9,509 bases of DNA from Candidatus Zhuqueibacterota bacterium 4484_188 (GCA_002049825.1 MVCZ01000018.1:1-9509), one strand, 5' to 3'. Shown: positions 1-7,164, counted from the first letter of the stretch. The notes: generated by a model not told the origin, from the letters alone. A program made the numbers and translations.

Positions 1-651
1 TTCTATCAGGTCAACGACAGCCTGCAGGAGGTAGAGCACTCGGTGGAGGCGCTGCTGCCGTTTATTCAATACTACCACCGGCAATTCCGGATTGTCTCCA
101 TACTGGTCCCCTACATGAGTTTTGACCGCATGCAGCAAATTTCCAGCAAACTTGCTCAGGCGATTCAAACGGTGAGCAGTGCCCGACAATGGAAGTGGGG
201 AAAGGATTTTGCGCTGGCAATTTCTAACGATTGCGTTCACTACGGCGATCAGGGCTGGGGCGGCAAAAACTTTGCCCGCTTCGGCGCCGATTCCGCCGGC
301 TACCGCGCCGCCACCAATTATGATCTGAACATCATCAGTGAGTGCCTGATCGACGATCTGGATCCGCAGCGCATCAAACGCTTTGTGGATTACACCGTGC
401 GAAAGGATGATTACCGGGAATATGCCTGGACCTGGTGCGGACGTTACTCGGTGCCCTTTGGACTGCTGACCGGATATTACCTGCAAAAAAATATGAACGT
501 AAGAAGCTTAAACGGAACGATGCTGAAATATTCTACCAGCCTGGTTCACCCGCCCATTCCGGTGAGTGATTTAAAAATGGGGATGACCGCCCCGGCAAAT
601 ATTCATCACTGGGTGGCGTATGTGGGGATTGGGTATCGCAACCGGAGATAG
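1..651 (+). CDS. amrB: MEMO-family protein (AmmeMemoRadiSam system protein B), 3' part only
   Basis: The frame is open from base 1, so the true start lies left of the window; the first in-window ATG is not needed to explain the frame. The visible 216 residues match the C-terminal two thirds of the MEMO family: a hydrophobic strand reading IVSILVPYM, then ISNDCVHYG (the equivalent of the family's SSDLSHYG motif), then WTWCGRYSVPFGLL (the conserved CG motif, whose Cys in human Memo1 is a metal ligand), and the closing LKYSTS ... WVAYVGIGY. The N-terminal His residues that complete the metal site are outside the window. In bacteria this family occurs with an AMMECR1 protein and a radical SAM protein; neither is visible here. 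The biochemical role of the bacterial protein is not settled. The family call is confident; the amrB symbol rests on family membership only. Confidence 0.85.
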   Translation, partial: FYQVNDSLQEVEHSVEALLPFIQYYHRQFRIVSILVPYMSFDRMQQISSKLAQAIQTVSSARQWKWGKDFALAISNDCVHYGDQGWGGKNFARFGADSAGYRAATNYDLNIISECLIDDLDPQRIKRFVDYTVRKDDYREYAWTWCGRYSVPFGLLTGYYLQKNMNVRSLNGTMLKYSTSLVHPPIPVSDLKMGMTAPANIHHWVAYVGIGYRNRR

Positions 652-755
652 TAGAATGTAAAAATTAAAATGAATATTCCCCGGTAGCTTTTTCGTATCG
701 GAAGTAATCAGAATGGTCGCCGTTCAATTTGGACAACCCGCGGTGTTTAGAAAAC

Positions 756-792
756 AAAAAAGCCGAAACCCGCAGAAGGGTTTCGGCTTTTT
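756..792. terminator. Bidirectional rho-independent terminator
   Basis: An 11-bp perfect stem, agccgaaaccc (761-771) with gggtttcggct (778-788), closes a 6-base loop. It is flanked by AAAAA on the left (756-760) and a T-run on the right (788-792), so it has a U-tract when read in either direction. It lies between the convergent MEMO-family gene and the TPR lipoprotein gene and can end both transcripts. The rest of 652-810 shows no other feature. Confidence 0.93.
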
Positions 793-810
793 AATTCGGT
801 GGGAAAGGGA

Positions 811-1929
811 TTATTGTTTTCCTTCCAGTTGTTTTTGTTTCTCAAAAGCGGCTTTGGCTTTTTCTTTCATTCCTTCCTGGGCGTAGCATACACCAAGGTT
901 GTTCCACAGCAGCGCCGAATCGGGAAATTTCTTTACCGCATCTTCCAGGAAGGGGAGGGCGGTTTTGTAAATCTGGTCAGCGGCGGCTTTTTCATCCATG
1001 TTTTCGGTATCGGTATATTTGTCTATGTGTTTCTGCGCCATTTGTAAATAGCAAAGGCTGAGTACTTCGTACATATCTTTGTTACTCGGGTCCAATTCAA
1101 GGCTCTTTTTCAGGTACGGAACCGCCTCCGCGTATTTTTCATTATTGTAATAAATAATGGCAATATTTTCCGGGATGGTGGCATTTTTAGGATCGGCTTT
1201 GGCGCTAATGTCAAATTGTTCGATCGCCTTGTCCCACAATTTTTGTTGTGCATAAACCTGTCCCAGCGCCAGATGCGCGGCGGTGTTGTCCGGATTTACC
1301 GTTAGTGCCTTTTTATACAGCTCCACTGCCTTGTCCATTCTGTTGATCTTGGTATAAAAATCGCCCACTGTCACCATCAGGGTGTCTTTCTTGGGGTTCA
1401 TTTCAATGGCTTTATCCATATACTTGACGGCAGTGGCGGTATCACCGGTTTCCAGGAACGAGACCGACATGGGCGCCAGCGGTTCACTGCGTTCCGGGTT
1501 TGCCTGGTGCGCTTTTAAAAATTTTTCGGCAGCCTTGGCATACATTTTTTTACGGGTAACCGGGTCGTCAACCTCGCGCGCTTTTTTGTAGTAACTGTTC
1601 AGCGCATCATTGTAATTATTGGCAAAATTGGTCATGCGGACTTGCTCGATTTCCTTTGCATACGTTTGAGCAATTGCCAGACTTTTGTCGAAACTTTCGT
1701 TCATTTTTACGAAATTTTCTTTGCGGGCATACAGTGTTCCCAGCAGATACCATGCTTCCGGATTGTTGGGATATTCCTGCACCGCCTGCTGCAGTTTAGC
1801 GAAAGCAGATTCATACTGTCCTTGCTGAATATCGACCACCGCGCCTTCCAGAATCGGCGGACGGCAGCCGACGAACAGCATTGTTCCCAACACCAGGGTT
1901 ACGATTAATAAAGCAAATAATTTTTTCAT
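811..1929 (-). CDS. TPR-repeat lipoprotein
   Basis: This encodes 372 residues. The start MKKLFALLIV... is a lipoprotein signal peptide with the lipobox-like FVGC, Cys22 being the predicted lipidated residue (F at -3 is less usual than L). The mature part is a stack of tetratricopeptide repeats of 34 residues: clear units begin near residues 24, 58, 147, 181, 215, 249 and 338, many ending in the (N/D)P turn. Longer inserts interrupt the array at about 92-146 and 295-325. The protein is probably anchored in the periplasmic face of a membrane and acts as a protein-protein scaffold; no enzymatic motif is seen and its partner cannot be named. The start is supported by GAGGAG (1938-1943) 8 bases upstream. 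Its ATG overlaps the mtnA stop as ATGA, suggesting coupled translation. Transcription ends at the hairpin at 756-792. Confidence 0.88.
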   Translation of the reverse strand: MKKLFALLIVTLVLGTMLFVGCRPPILEGAVVDIQQGQYESAFAKLQQAVQEYPNNPEAWYLLGTLYARKENFVKMNESFDKSLAIAQTYAKEIEQVRMTNFANNYNDALNSYYKKAREVDDPVTRKKMYAKAAEKFLKAHQANPERSEPLAPMSVSFLETGDTATAVKYMDKAIEMNPKKDTLMVTVGDFYTKINRMDKAVELYKKALTVNPDNTAAHLALGQVYAQQKLWDKAIEQFDISAKADPKNATIPENIAIIYYNNEKYAEAVPYLKKSLELDPSNKDMYEVLSLCYLQMAQKHIDKYTDTENMDEKAAADQIYKTALPFLEDAVKKFPDSALLWNNLGVCYAQEGMKEKAKAAFEKQKQLEGKQ

Positions 1930-2999
1930 ACAATTAACTCCTCATAATTTTTTTGAATTAGACCATTAAATTTAAGTTTTTCTATTACTTTTTCAAAGGG
2001 AGGTTTTAAAATTTTCTTTTCGGTGATTATGCCATGGATCAGGGCTGCCGGAGTGACGTCAAACGCCGGGTTCCAGGCTGTGGCATTTTCAACAGTGATT
2101 GGTAATTGTTCCCAAATATAGGTCACTTCCCGTCCGGAACGTTCCTCGATAGGAATTTCTTTTCCGGCAGAAATAGAAAGATCGAATGTGGAAAGTGGTG
2201 CCGCCACGTAAAACGGAATGCGGTGGTAATGGCAACTCACTGCCAAACTGTAGGTGCCGATTTTATTTGCTACATCACCGTTTCGGGCAATCCGGTCTGC
2301 GCCGACGATCACCAGGTCAACCTTTTTCCGCTGCATGGCATAGGCAGCCATGTTGTCGGTAATCAGGGTTGCCGGGATTCCGACCTGCCGGAATTCCCAC
2401 ATAGTGAGCCGCGCACCCTGCAGCAGCGGGCGTGTTTCATCCACCAGAACATTGATTTTCTTTCCCTGAAGGTGGGCGGTGTACAGCACACCGAAAGCGG
2501 TACCGATGCCGGCAGTCGCCAGCGCGCCGGTATTGCAATGGGTGAGAATGGTCATGCCGTCTTCGATGAGCGGCGCACCGTTCAAGCCGATTGCTTCGCA
2601 GCGTGCTTCATCGTCCATTTGAATCCGAAGAGCGGTTTTAAGAACCAATTGCAGAAGTTCCCTCGCAGAGGCGTCCGGTTGAGAAATGCTATCGATTACT
2701 TCTGATAAAGCCCATTTAAGATTTACCGCTGTGGGACGAGCAGAAGCTAAGTAGTCAGCCAATTTTTTTGCACCGTTCAAAAACGCCGTTTTGTTAGAAA
2801 ATCGCTTCGGTAGTAACCCGAGATAAAGACCAAACGCCGCAGCAACCCCAATAGCCGGCGCGCCGCGTACTTGTAGTTTCCGAATTGCATCAAAAACCGC
2901 TTCGACAGTATATAAATTATGAAAAACAGTCTGAGATGGGAGGAGGGTCTGGTCGATTATTTTTAGAGATTTTCCGGTCCATTCAAGACTTTTGTACAT
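1926..2999 (-). CDS. mtnA: S-methyl-5-thioribose-1-phosphate isomerase
   Basis: This 357-residue cytoplasmic enzyme belongs to the eIF2B-alpha/MtnA family. It converts 5-methylthioribose 1-phosphate to 5-methylthioribulose 1-phosphate in the methionine salvage pathway, which recycles methylthioadenosine. Visible family motifs in order: VRGAPAIG (44-51), THCNTGALATAG (153-164) with the catalytic Cys155, VDETRPLLQGARLT (186-199), VGADRIARNGDVANKIGT (232-249) with the catalytic Asp235, and VAAPLSTFD (265-273). Length and motif order are normal and the frame is intact. The ATG has AGGAC (3006-3010) 6 bases upstream. It is the first gene of a two-gene minus-strand unit and overlaps the TPR lipoprotein gene by 4 bases. 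No other methionine salvage gene is in the window. Related ribose-1,5-bisphosphate isomerases share the fold, but the motifs fit MtnA. Confidence 0.95.
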   Translation of the reverse strand: MYKSLEWTGKSLKIIDQTLLPSQTVFHNLYTVEAVFDAIRKLQVRGAPAIGVAAAFGLYLGLLPKRFSNKTAFLNGAKKLADYLASARPTAVNLKWALSEVIDSISQPDASARELLQLVLKTALRIQMDDEARCEAIGLNGAPLIEDGMTILTHCNTGALATAGIGTAFGVLYTAHLQGKKINVLVDETRPLLQGARLTMWEFRQVGIPATLITDNMAAYAMQRKKVDLVIVGADRIARNGDVANKIGTYSLAVSCHYHRIPFYVAAPLSTFDLSISAGKEIPIEERSGREVTYIWEQLPITVENATAWNPAFDVTPAALIHGIITEKKILKPPFEKVIEKLKFNGLIQKNYEELIV

Positions 3000-3031
3000 G
3001 CATTCGTCCTAATATTTCGACCCGAAAATTT

Positions 3032-3060
3032 ATTTTACACTGCTATAAATTACAAGGTAA
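3032..3060 (-). promoter_or_regulatory. Candidate sigma70-type promoter for mtnA
   Basis: Read on the minus strand, TAAAAT (3037 down to 3032, 5 of 6 match to TATAAT) lies 17 bases after TTACCT (3060 down to 3055, only 3 of 6 match to TTGACA). The distance to the mtnA start fits a leader of about 25 bases. The -35 is weak and overlaps the dyad at 3045-3065, which would fit a regulated promoter. This is pattern matching only. Confidence 0.35.
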
Positions 3061-3065
3061 TTTAT
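3045..3065. promoter_or_regulatory. Perfect 9-bp-arm inverted repeat, operator candidate
   Basis: ATAAATTAC - AAG - GTAATTTAT is a perfect dyad with a 3-base spacer, placed 46-66 bases upstream of the mtnA start and overlapping its candidate -35 box. Its size and spacing are typical of a site for a dimeric repressor. It is AT-rich, so chance is not excluded. The regulator is unknown and none is encoded nearby. Confidence 0.45.
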
Positions 3066-3213
3066 TTTTCTGTAATATGCTTACGGCTCAGGAAACTTTC
3101 TGCTTCCAGTAAGCAAGCAATCGCATTTCTTTATAAATCGAACCTTTTTGGGTATGAATGAATGAAATACGGCACGTGTTCCGAAAATCCAGCACAAACT
3201 TAGAAAATAAAAT

Positions 3214-3227
3214 AGCTTTTAAAAGCT
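3214..3227. promoter_or_regulatory. Perfect 14-bp palindrome AGCTTTTAAAAGCT
   Basis: The palindrome sits in the divergent intergenic region, 17 bases upstream of the TTGACA box that may drive the pilus-like operon. The position fits an activator or repressor site. It is short and AT-rich, so this is only a candidate. The rest of the 364-base gap (3000-3363) holds the promoter candidates listed and no ORF that looks coding. Confidence 0.3.
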
Positions 3228-3244
3228 TTAATTTCAAAAATTAA

Positions 3245-3273
3245 TTGACATTTAGGTGTTATTTTATTAAACT
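3245..3273 (+). promoter_or_regulatory. Candidate sigma70-type promoter for the pilus-like operon
   Basis: A perfect TTGACA (3245-3250) is followed after 17 bases by TAAACT (3268-3273, 4 of 6 match to TATAAT). The implied leader is about 80 bases to the first ATG at 3364. The -35 is strong and the -10 is mediocre; a second AT-rich stretch at 3294-3308 could also serve as a -10. Confidence 0.4.
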
Positions 3274-3363
3274 TTTCTTTATCAAAACGGGTGTATAAAT
3301 TTGATAATCCTATTTCCAAGGTAAATACTGAATGTTAATCGTAACAAATAGCATGGAGGAATA

Positions 3364-5067
3364 ATGGCTGCTAAGCTATCGATAGGTTCTATTATTCTGG
3401 GGATATTAATTGTACTTATGGCATTATTGCTTGTGGCAGTAATTTTGGTGCCCGACAAAATCTGGAAGGAGGAAGCACAAATAACCAACCAGAGCCGCGC
3501 AAACATGACCGCGGTGTACGAAGCGGAACAGTTCTATTACAAAACGCACCGGGAGTACACCGATTCAATACCCAAACTGCTGGAGTTTGTGCGCAACGAT
3601 TCAACCCTGCAGCAGCGGCAAACGTTGGTTTCTTTGACGCGCAGTTTCATGAAGGTTGTGGATAATATTATGAATATTTCAAGTATTAAACAGATTTCAA
3701 ACCTCTCGCAGGCAGCGTTTGAGATCACCGGTGACCTGCTGGGCAACCGCCGCTATTTCCGTAAATATACCGAACAAAATTTTGAGGGAATCAGCCTGGA
3801 GATAAACCGGGAAATGATGCGTTTCGATTCCAGCGCGGCATTCCCGAATTTCTGCCGCACCAAACTGTTTGTCGATTCCCTACGTAACCTGCGGGATAAA
3901 ATTTCGGATTATCCTTTGCAAAACGGAATCCTTCATGCAATCCATTATGCCGATTCCCTTAAAACCTACTACGGGTCAATTGAAAAAGATGCGGTCACCG
4001 AATTCTGGAATGGAGAGTATAAAAAAATTAATGATTTTATCGGCGCAATCAATAAAACCGACATCAAATCTGTTTCCAGTGTGGGAGATCGCTTAAAGAA
4101 ATTTATCGATCGGATCAGCACCAGTCTCGATGCAATAAATGCTGCGAACAGTGAGGCGGATTTAAACAAAATCGTTTCCGAGAGCAAAAATCTTTCCGAA
4201 TTGCACCAGAAATTTCTTTCCCCCAAATTTTTTATTTTAACCAAACGATATGGGCTGACCGGGTTAAACGAAACCGATTCAATCTTAGTTAACTTGAGAG
4301 AAGAGCAATTCTACTGCCCGGACAGTAAACTTCCCTATATTATCGACACAAGCTACCAGGGAAAACTCACCGTGGAAAGTCCGAACCTGTTGGATGATTT
4401 TCACCAGAAGTTTCTGGAGAGTATCGAACCGGTTCGCGATTTGCCGCTGATTGAACAGATAGATCAATTGGATACCGTGTTGGAAAAAACCAAAACAGTT
4501 TTGAATGAGAATAAAACGTTGATTCGAAAAAATACCGATTTGCTCTTGAGCCTGAAAGAACTCCTGGTAGAAATGGATGCTATTTCCAATGTGTTTTTCT
4601 ACAAGTACACGCATGAGTTGAAAAATTTTATTCAGATACTGGATAAAGAGAAAAAGCTTTCGGTACTGAAGCCGGAGATTGAAAATATTTTAAACCCGAT
4701 GGATACGCTGGCAACCAGAATCGAAACCGGAGATGTGCGTGATTTGGAGACGAAGTTGCACTACTTCGATACAAAACTGAAATCCCTTGATTCGGCTTCC
4801 ATGGCAATGCGCTTACCTCGTCGACAAAAAAATAAATTGCAATCGAACGCCGAAGTGTTTCAACCTGTTTTCGATATTCTATCTCAGATTAAAGCAGGAT
4901 TCAATCCCTCTTATGCCGAAGCATTACGACAGGCTGAGAAGTCGCTGGAGCATAACCTGTTGCAAGCCCTTGAAGGCAAAAAGGAAACCGTGTACGTTAT
5001 CTTCAAGAAAAAACATATCAACCATGGCTTTATTCGCCAGGGTGTAAAGAGTTGGGAAGAAAAATAG
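3364..5067 (+). CDS. Single-pass membrane protein with pseudopilin-like start and long helical ectodomain
   Basis: This encodes 567 residues of no family I can name. Residues 7-29 are one strong membrane helix, followed by PDKIWKEE, so most of the protein should lie outside the cytoplasm. After the helix comes VYEAEQFYYKTHREYTDSI (51-69), which resembles the segment after the N-terminal helix of type II secretion and type IV pseudopilins (a small-residue helix, then Y...YT..). There is no prepilin peptidase G|FxxxE site. A second pilin-like stretch, EEQFYCPDSKLPYII (313-327) then a TVESP end, resembles the CP.TG.PY motif of small pseudopilins. Most of the remainder (about 85-300 and 345-560) is charged and predicted helical, probably coiled coil. 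The ATG has GGAGG (3355-3359) 4 bases upstream. It heads a tight operon: the PilM-like gene follows after 9 bases. A structural or assembly role beside the PilM/N/O-like proteins is inferred from context. Confidence 0.8.
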   Translation: MAAKLSIGSIILGILIVLMALLLVAVILVPDKIWKEEAQITNQSRANMTAVYEAEQFYYKTHREYTDSIPKLLEFVRNDSTLQQRQTLVSLTRSFMKVVDNIMNISSIKQISNLSQAAFEITGDLLGNRRYFRKYTEQNFEGISLEINREMMRFDSSAAFPNFCRTKLFVDSLRNLRDKISDYPLQNGILHAIHYADSLKTYYGSIEKDAVTEFWNGEYKKINDFIGAINKTDIKSVSSVGDRLKKFIDRISTSLDAINAANSEADLNKIVSESKNLSELHQKFLSPKFFILTKRYGLTGLNETDSILVNLREEQFYCPDSKLPYIIDTSYQGKLTVESPNLLDDFHQKFLESIEPVRDLPLIEQIDQLDTVLEKTKTVLNENKTLIRKNTDLLLSLKELLVEMDAISNVFFYKYTHELKNFIQILDKEKKLSVLKPEIENILNPMDTLATRIETGDVRDLETKLHYFDTKLKSLDSASMAMRLPRRQKNKLQSNAEVFQPVFDILSQIKAGFNPSYAEALRQAEKSLEHNLLQALEGKKETVYVIFKKKHINHGFIRQGVKSWEEK

Positions 5068-5076
5068 TGAGGGTGT

Positions 5077-6015
5077 ATGGTGAAAGAGGTCAACAGCATC
5101 TCCTTCCAGGAAGATTTCTTTTTCTGGACTGAAGCAGCAATTGAAAAACCAATTATTGATTTAAAGAAAGCCGTGAGCGATTCATTGCCTCTTTCTATTG
5201 ATTCGGGTACACTGGAACAAGCAACCTCGGTAAAGCAAATTGCCAATCAAATAAATGCGGTTGCCCAAAAATATGAATTTCAGTCTGAAAGTATTCGCCT
5301 GACTATTCCCTCACGATTCAGCATTATTAAAAAAATAACCATTGACGATTCCATTCCCGAAGAAGATTATCCGGACATAATTTCTTTCGAGTTTTCCAGA
5401 TCGTGGGACGAGTCGCCGGAAAATTACCACCTGTATTTGCCCGACTACCTGCGAAGAAGAAACGGGTACAAAGAACTTCTGGCTATCGGATTGCGCAAAA
5501 AAGTGCTGGAGTTTTTCGAAAGAATCGGGGAAGAAGCTAAAATCGGCGTGGAAAGCATTTCTCCTACTTGTTTCACGGTAGACGAATTTTTCAGAACGCT
5601 CTACCCCGACAAAGAAGGACAAACGCTTTTAGTCGGGTGTCAGCGCCGGGGATACGATCTGTTGATCCTCGATCAAATCAATTTTTTGCATTATTCATTT
5701 AAACCGTATAGTTCAAATTTGGACAAAATAGACCAATTGGATGAAGAAGACATTGTGTCTAATTTCGAATCGGTCTTTGAGGAATTGCAGCATCCACCGG
5801 TTCTGCAGGAACCGATATTCCATATCAATTCAATCTTTTTCTATGGGTTTCATTTTAAACCCAACTGGCTGGACTTAATTCGCGAAGAATTGAATATTCC
5901 GGTGGGTTTATTAAATTTTGAGAATAGCAGCACTTATCAGGTGAAAGCCGAAAATTCCCAGGTGAAGAGCAGTGAACTTTTCCAATTTGTCGAGCCAATT
6001 TCCAATATTTTTTAA
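5077..6015 (+). CDS. PilM-like protein (actin-fold type IV pilus / secretion assembly)
   Basis: This encodes 312 residues, predicted cytoplasmic, with no membrane helix. The layout follows PilM: an SHS2-like part at about 72-125 (SIRLTIPSRFSIIKKITI, then EEDYPDIISFEFSRSW), a LLAIGLRKKVLEFFERIG helix region (134-151), a linker leading to ISPTCFTVDEFF (161-172), a strand pair TLLVGC..RGYDLLILD (183-199), and a late subdomain with INSIFFYGF ... LNIPVGLLNFE (250-282). In PilM the protein binds the cytoplasmic tail of PilN and links it to the motor. The N-terminal GIDIG-type loop of actin-fold ATPases is absent and the second phosphate loop is not conserved, so ATP binding is doubtful. GAGGG (5069-5073) is only 3 bases from the ATG; a GTG at 5080 with 6-base spacing is an alternative start. 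The gene starts 9 bases after the large membrane protein gene and ends 20 bases before the next. Confidence 0.75.
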   Translation: MVKEVNSISFQEDFFFWTEAAIEKPIIDLKKAVSDSLPLSIDSGTLEQATSVKQIANQINAVAQKYEFQSESIRLTIPSRFSIIKKITIDDSIPEEDYPDIISFEFSRSWDESPENYHLYLPDYLRRRNGYKELLAIGLRKKVLEFFERIGEEAKIGVESISPTCFTVDEFFRTLYPDKEGQTLLVGCQRRGYDLLILDQINFLHYSFKPYSSNLDKIDQLDEEDIVSNFESVFEELQHPPVLQEPIFHINSIFFYGFHFKPNWLDLIREELNIPVGLLNFENSSTYQVKAENSQVKSSELFQFVEPISNIF

Positions 6016-6035
6016 CCGTATGCGGGGGTAACCTT

Positions 6036-6962
6036 ATGGTAAAGATTAATTTTAAAACAACCCCAACGGTCGGGCATTTGCCAGAAGAGAAAAGCAAAAA
6101 GATTCCGGAGCCGGTTCCGGTGTCAAAAGAGCCACCTGAGAAACGCCCGGATATGGATGTAAGTTTTGATTCCACGGAATCTTTTTTCGATAAAAGCGAC
6201 ATCTCTGTCAAAACGGAATCACCGACCGAATCTTTCGTTACCGAAGAGAGTTCTCCGATTGAGGAGCCGGAAAGGGGAATGATTATGTCCTCGGACGATG
6301 ACGAAGAGATCGGTGCCTTTCGCAAATCCAGTTCACAGAAAAAATTATATATGATTTTTGGCGGTGCGGCGATTTTAGTGATAATTGTTATTTTTATTAT
6401 TTTACAATTTATGCAGAAAGAAACGGTTCCGGTAACCAAAACGCCGGCATCCGGTGCAAAAACTGCGGCTGAACAACCGGCTTCTCCAAGCCCGGCTTTA
6501 GATAAAATGGCACCCATTTTTTCCCAAAATGTTGCTTCGAACGCCCAGCTAAAAGGAAACCTGGAGAAAATGATTTCAACGAAATCCCAGGCAGCGAAAT
6601 ATTCCCTGATTGTGATTTCGCCATCGGAAGTAACCGCAACCGTGCTGGCAAATTCCCGGGAAGATATCGCCCGCTTCCATATCGAACTCAAAAAAGCGAT
6701 GCCCAACCTCGCTTTTCGTATTGCCTCGGTACAGGCGAAAATATCCGAAGGCAACGAGATGCTTTATGCCGATTTAACAGCACCCTTGAAACCGGTTAAA
6801 GCCGCCGGCGATTTAACAGCACCCTTGAAACCGGTTAAAGCCGCCGGTGCGGCGCCACCACCGGCGGTTGCTCAGCCTCAAAATATTGTGAATGAACTGA
6901 AAGGCTTGGCGGCGCGTCACCATATCAAATTGCAATATCTGAAAGAGGGAAAAAATATTTAA
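6036..6962 (+). CDS. PilN/PilO-like inner-membrane protein, reading frame cut short by a frameshift
   Basis: The open frame gives 308 residues: a Pro/Glu/Ser-rich acidic cytoplasmic part (1-103, with SSDDDEE at 85-91), one membrane helix (about 105-124), a Pro/Ala linker (129-158), and a periplasmic alpha/beta domain (160-248) of the kind seen in PilN. After a repeated linker (247-272) begins a second domain, NIVNELKGLAARHHIKLQYL (283-302), with the look of PilO (LxGLA...I). The frame stops at TAA 6960-6962, but the PilO-like sequence continues in another frame to 7164. The whole product would be about 375 residues. GGGGG (6024-6028) lies 7 bases before the ATG. The place directly after a PilM-like gene supports the assignment: in type IV pili PilN and PilO form a periplasmic dimer, with the PilN tail bound by PilM. 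A single protein carrying both parts is an inference. Confidence 0.75.
   Translation: MVKINFKTTPTVGHLPEEKSKKIPEPVPVSKEPPEKRPDMDVSFDSTESFFDKSDISVKTESPTESFVTEESSPIEEPERGMIMSSDDDEEIGAFRKSSSQKKLYMIFGGAAILVIIVIFIILQFMQKETVPVTKTPASGAKTAAEQPASPSPALDKMAPIFSQNVASNAQLKGNLEKMISTKSQAAKYSLIVISPSEVTATVLANSREDIARFHIELKKAMPNLAFRIASVQAKISEGNEMLYADLTAPLKPVKAAGDLTAPLKPVKAAGAAPPPAVAQPQNIVNELKGLAARHHIKLQYLKEGKNI
6771..6848 (+). repeat. Two tandem 39-bp units, in frame
   Basis: Units at 6771-6809 and 6810-6848 are identical except for the last base (c/t). Each encodes DLTAPLKPVKAAG. The repeat lies in the linker between the two periplasmic domains of the PilN/PilO-like protein and lengthens it by 13 residues without changing the frame. 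The near-identity says the duplication is recent, or made by assembly. Confidence 0.95.
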
Positions 6963-7164
6963 TCGCGGTACCTATCGCGAAACTTTATACTACGCCAATG
7001 CTACCGGTAAAAAATCGCAGATCCTGAGTTTTTTCTCCGATTTGACCACCACCTACCCGATGGTGCGGGTGAATAAATTTTCCATCTATCCATATAACCT
7101 GGAAACTATTTCCGATCAAAACCTTTCTACCCGAATTAACTTGAGCTATTTTAACCCACATTAA
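6961..7164 (+). pseudogene. C-terminal part of the PilN/PilO-like protein, out of frame
   Basis: 67 codons in the +1 frame relative to the preceding gene, with no start codon or ribosome site of their own. They read NRGTYRETLYYANATG, SQILSFFSDLTTTYPMVRV and a closing LSYFNPH, ending at TAA 7162-7164. The pattern of a Tyr-rich strand, then SQILSFFSDL, then a return strand is that of the PilO periplasmic domain. The switch fits a change of length in the six-A run at 6950-6955: with five A the frame runs on smoothly as ...EGKIFNRGTYRE.... Either the gene is broken or the base count in the run is wrong. Confidence 0.75.

Noticed and set aside
2106..2705. A 199-codon plus-strand open frame
   Set aside because: It is antisense to mtnA, whose motifs are unmistakable on the minus strand.
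3296..3303. Bacteroidetes-type -7 motif TAAATTTG
   Set aside because: It fits TAnnTTTG, but no TTTG/TTG -33 element is found at the required distance upstream, and AT-rich DNA gives such matches easily.
3416..3604. Minus-strand small open frames in 3282-3750
   Set aside because: They overlap the start of the large membrane protein gene, which has a good ribosome site and membrane helix; the antisense products look like shadows.
5855..6754. A 299-codon open frame on the minus strand
   Set aside because: It lies antisense to the PilM-like and PilN/O-like genes, has Ser/Ile/Phe-rich low-complexity composition and no recognisable motif or ribosome site. The plus-strand frames explain the region.
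6950..6962. Programmed ribosomal frameshift in the PilN/O-like gene
   Set aside because: The needed shift is +1 (or -2), while A-rich slippery sites usually drive -1 shifts. No stimulatory hairpin or internal Shine-Dalgarno is clear, and the neighbouring genes also carry frame errors, so mutation or read error is simpler.
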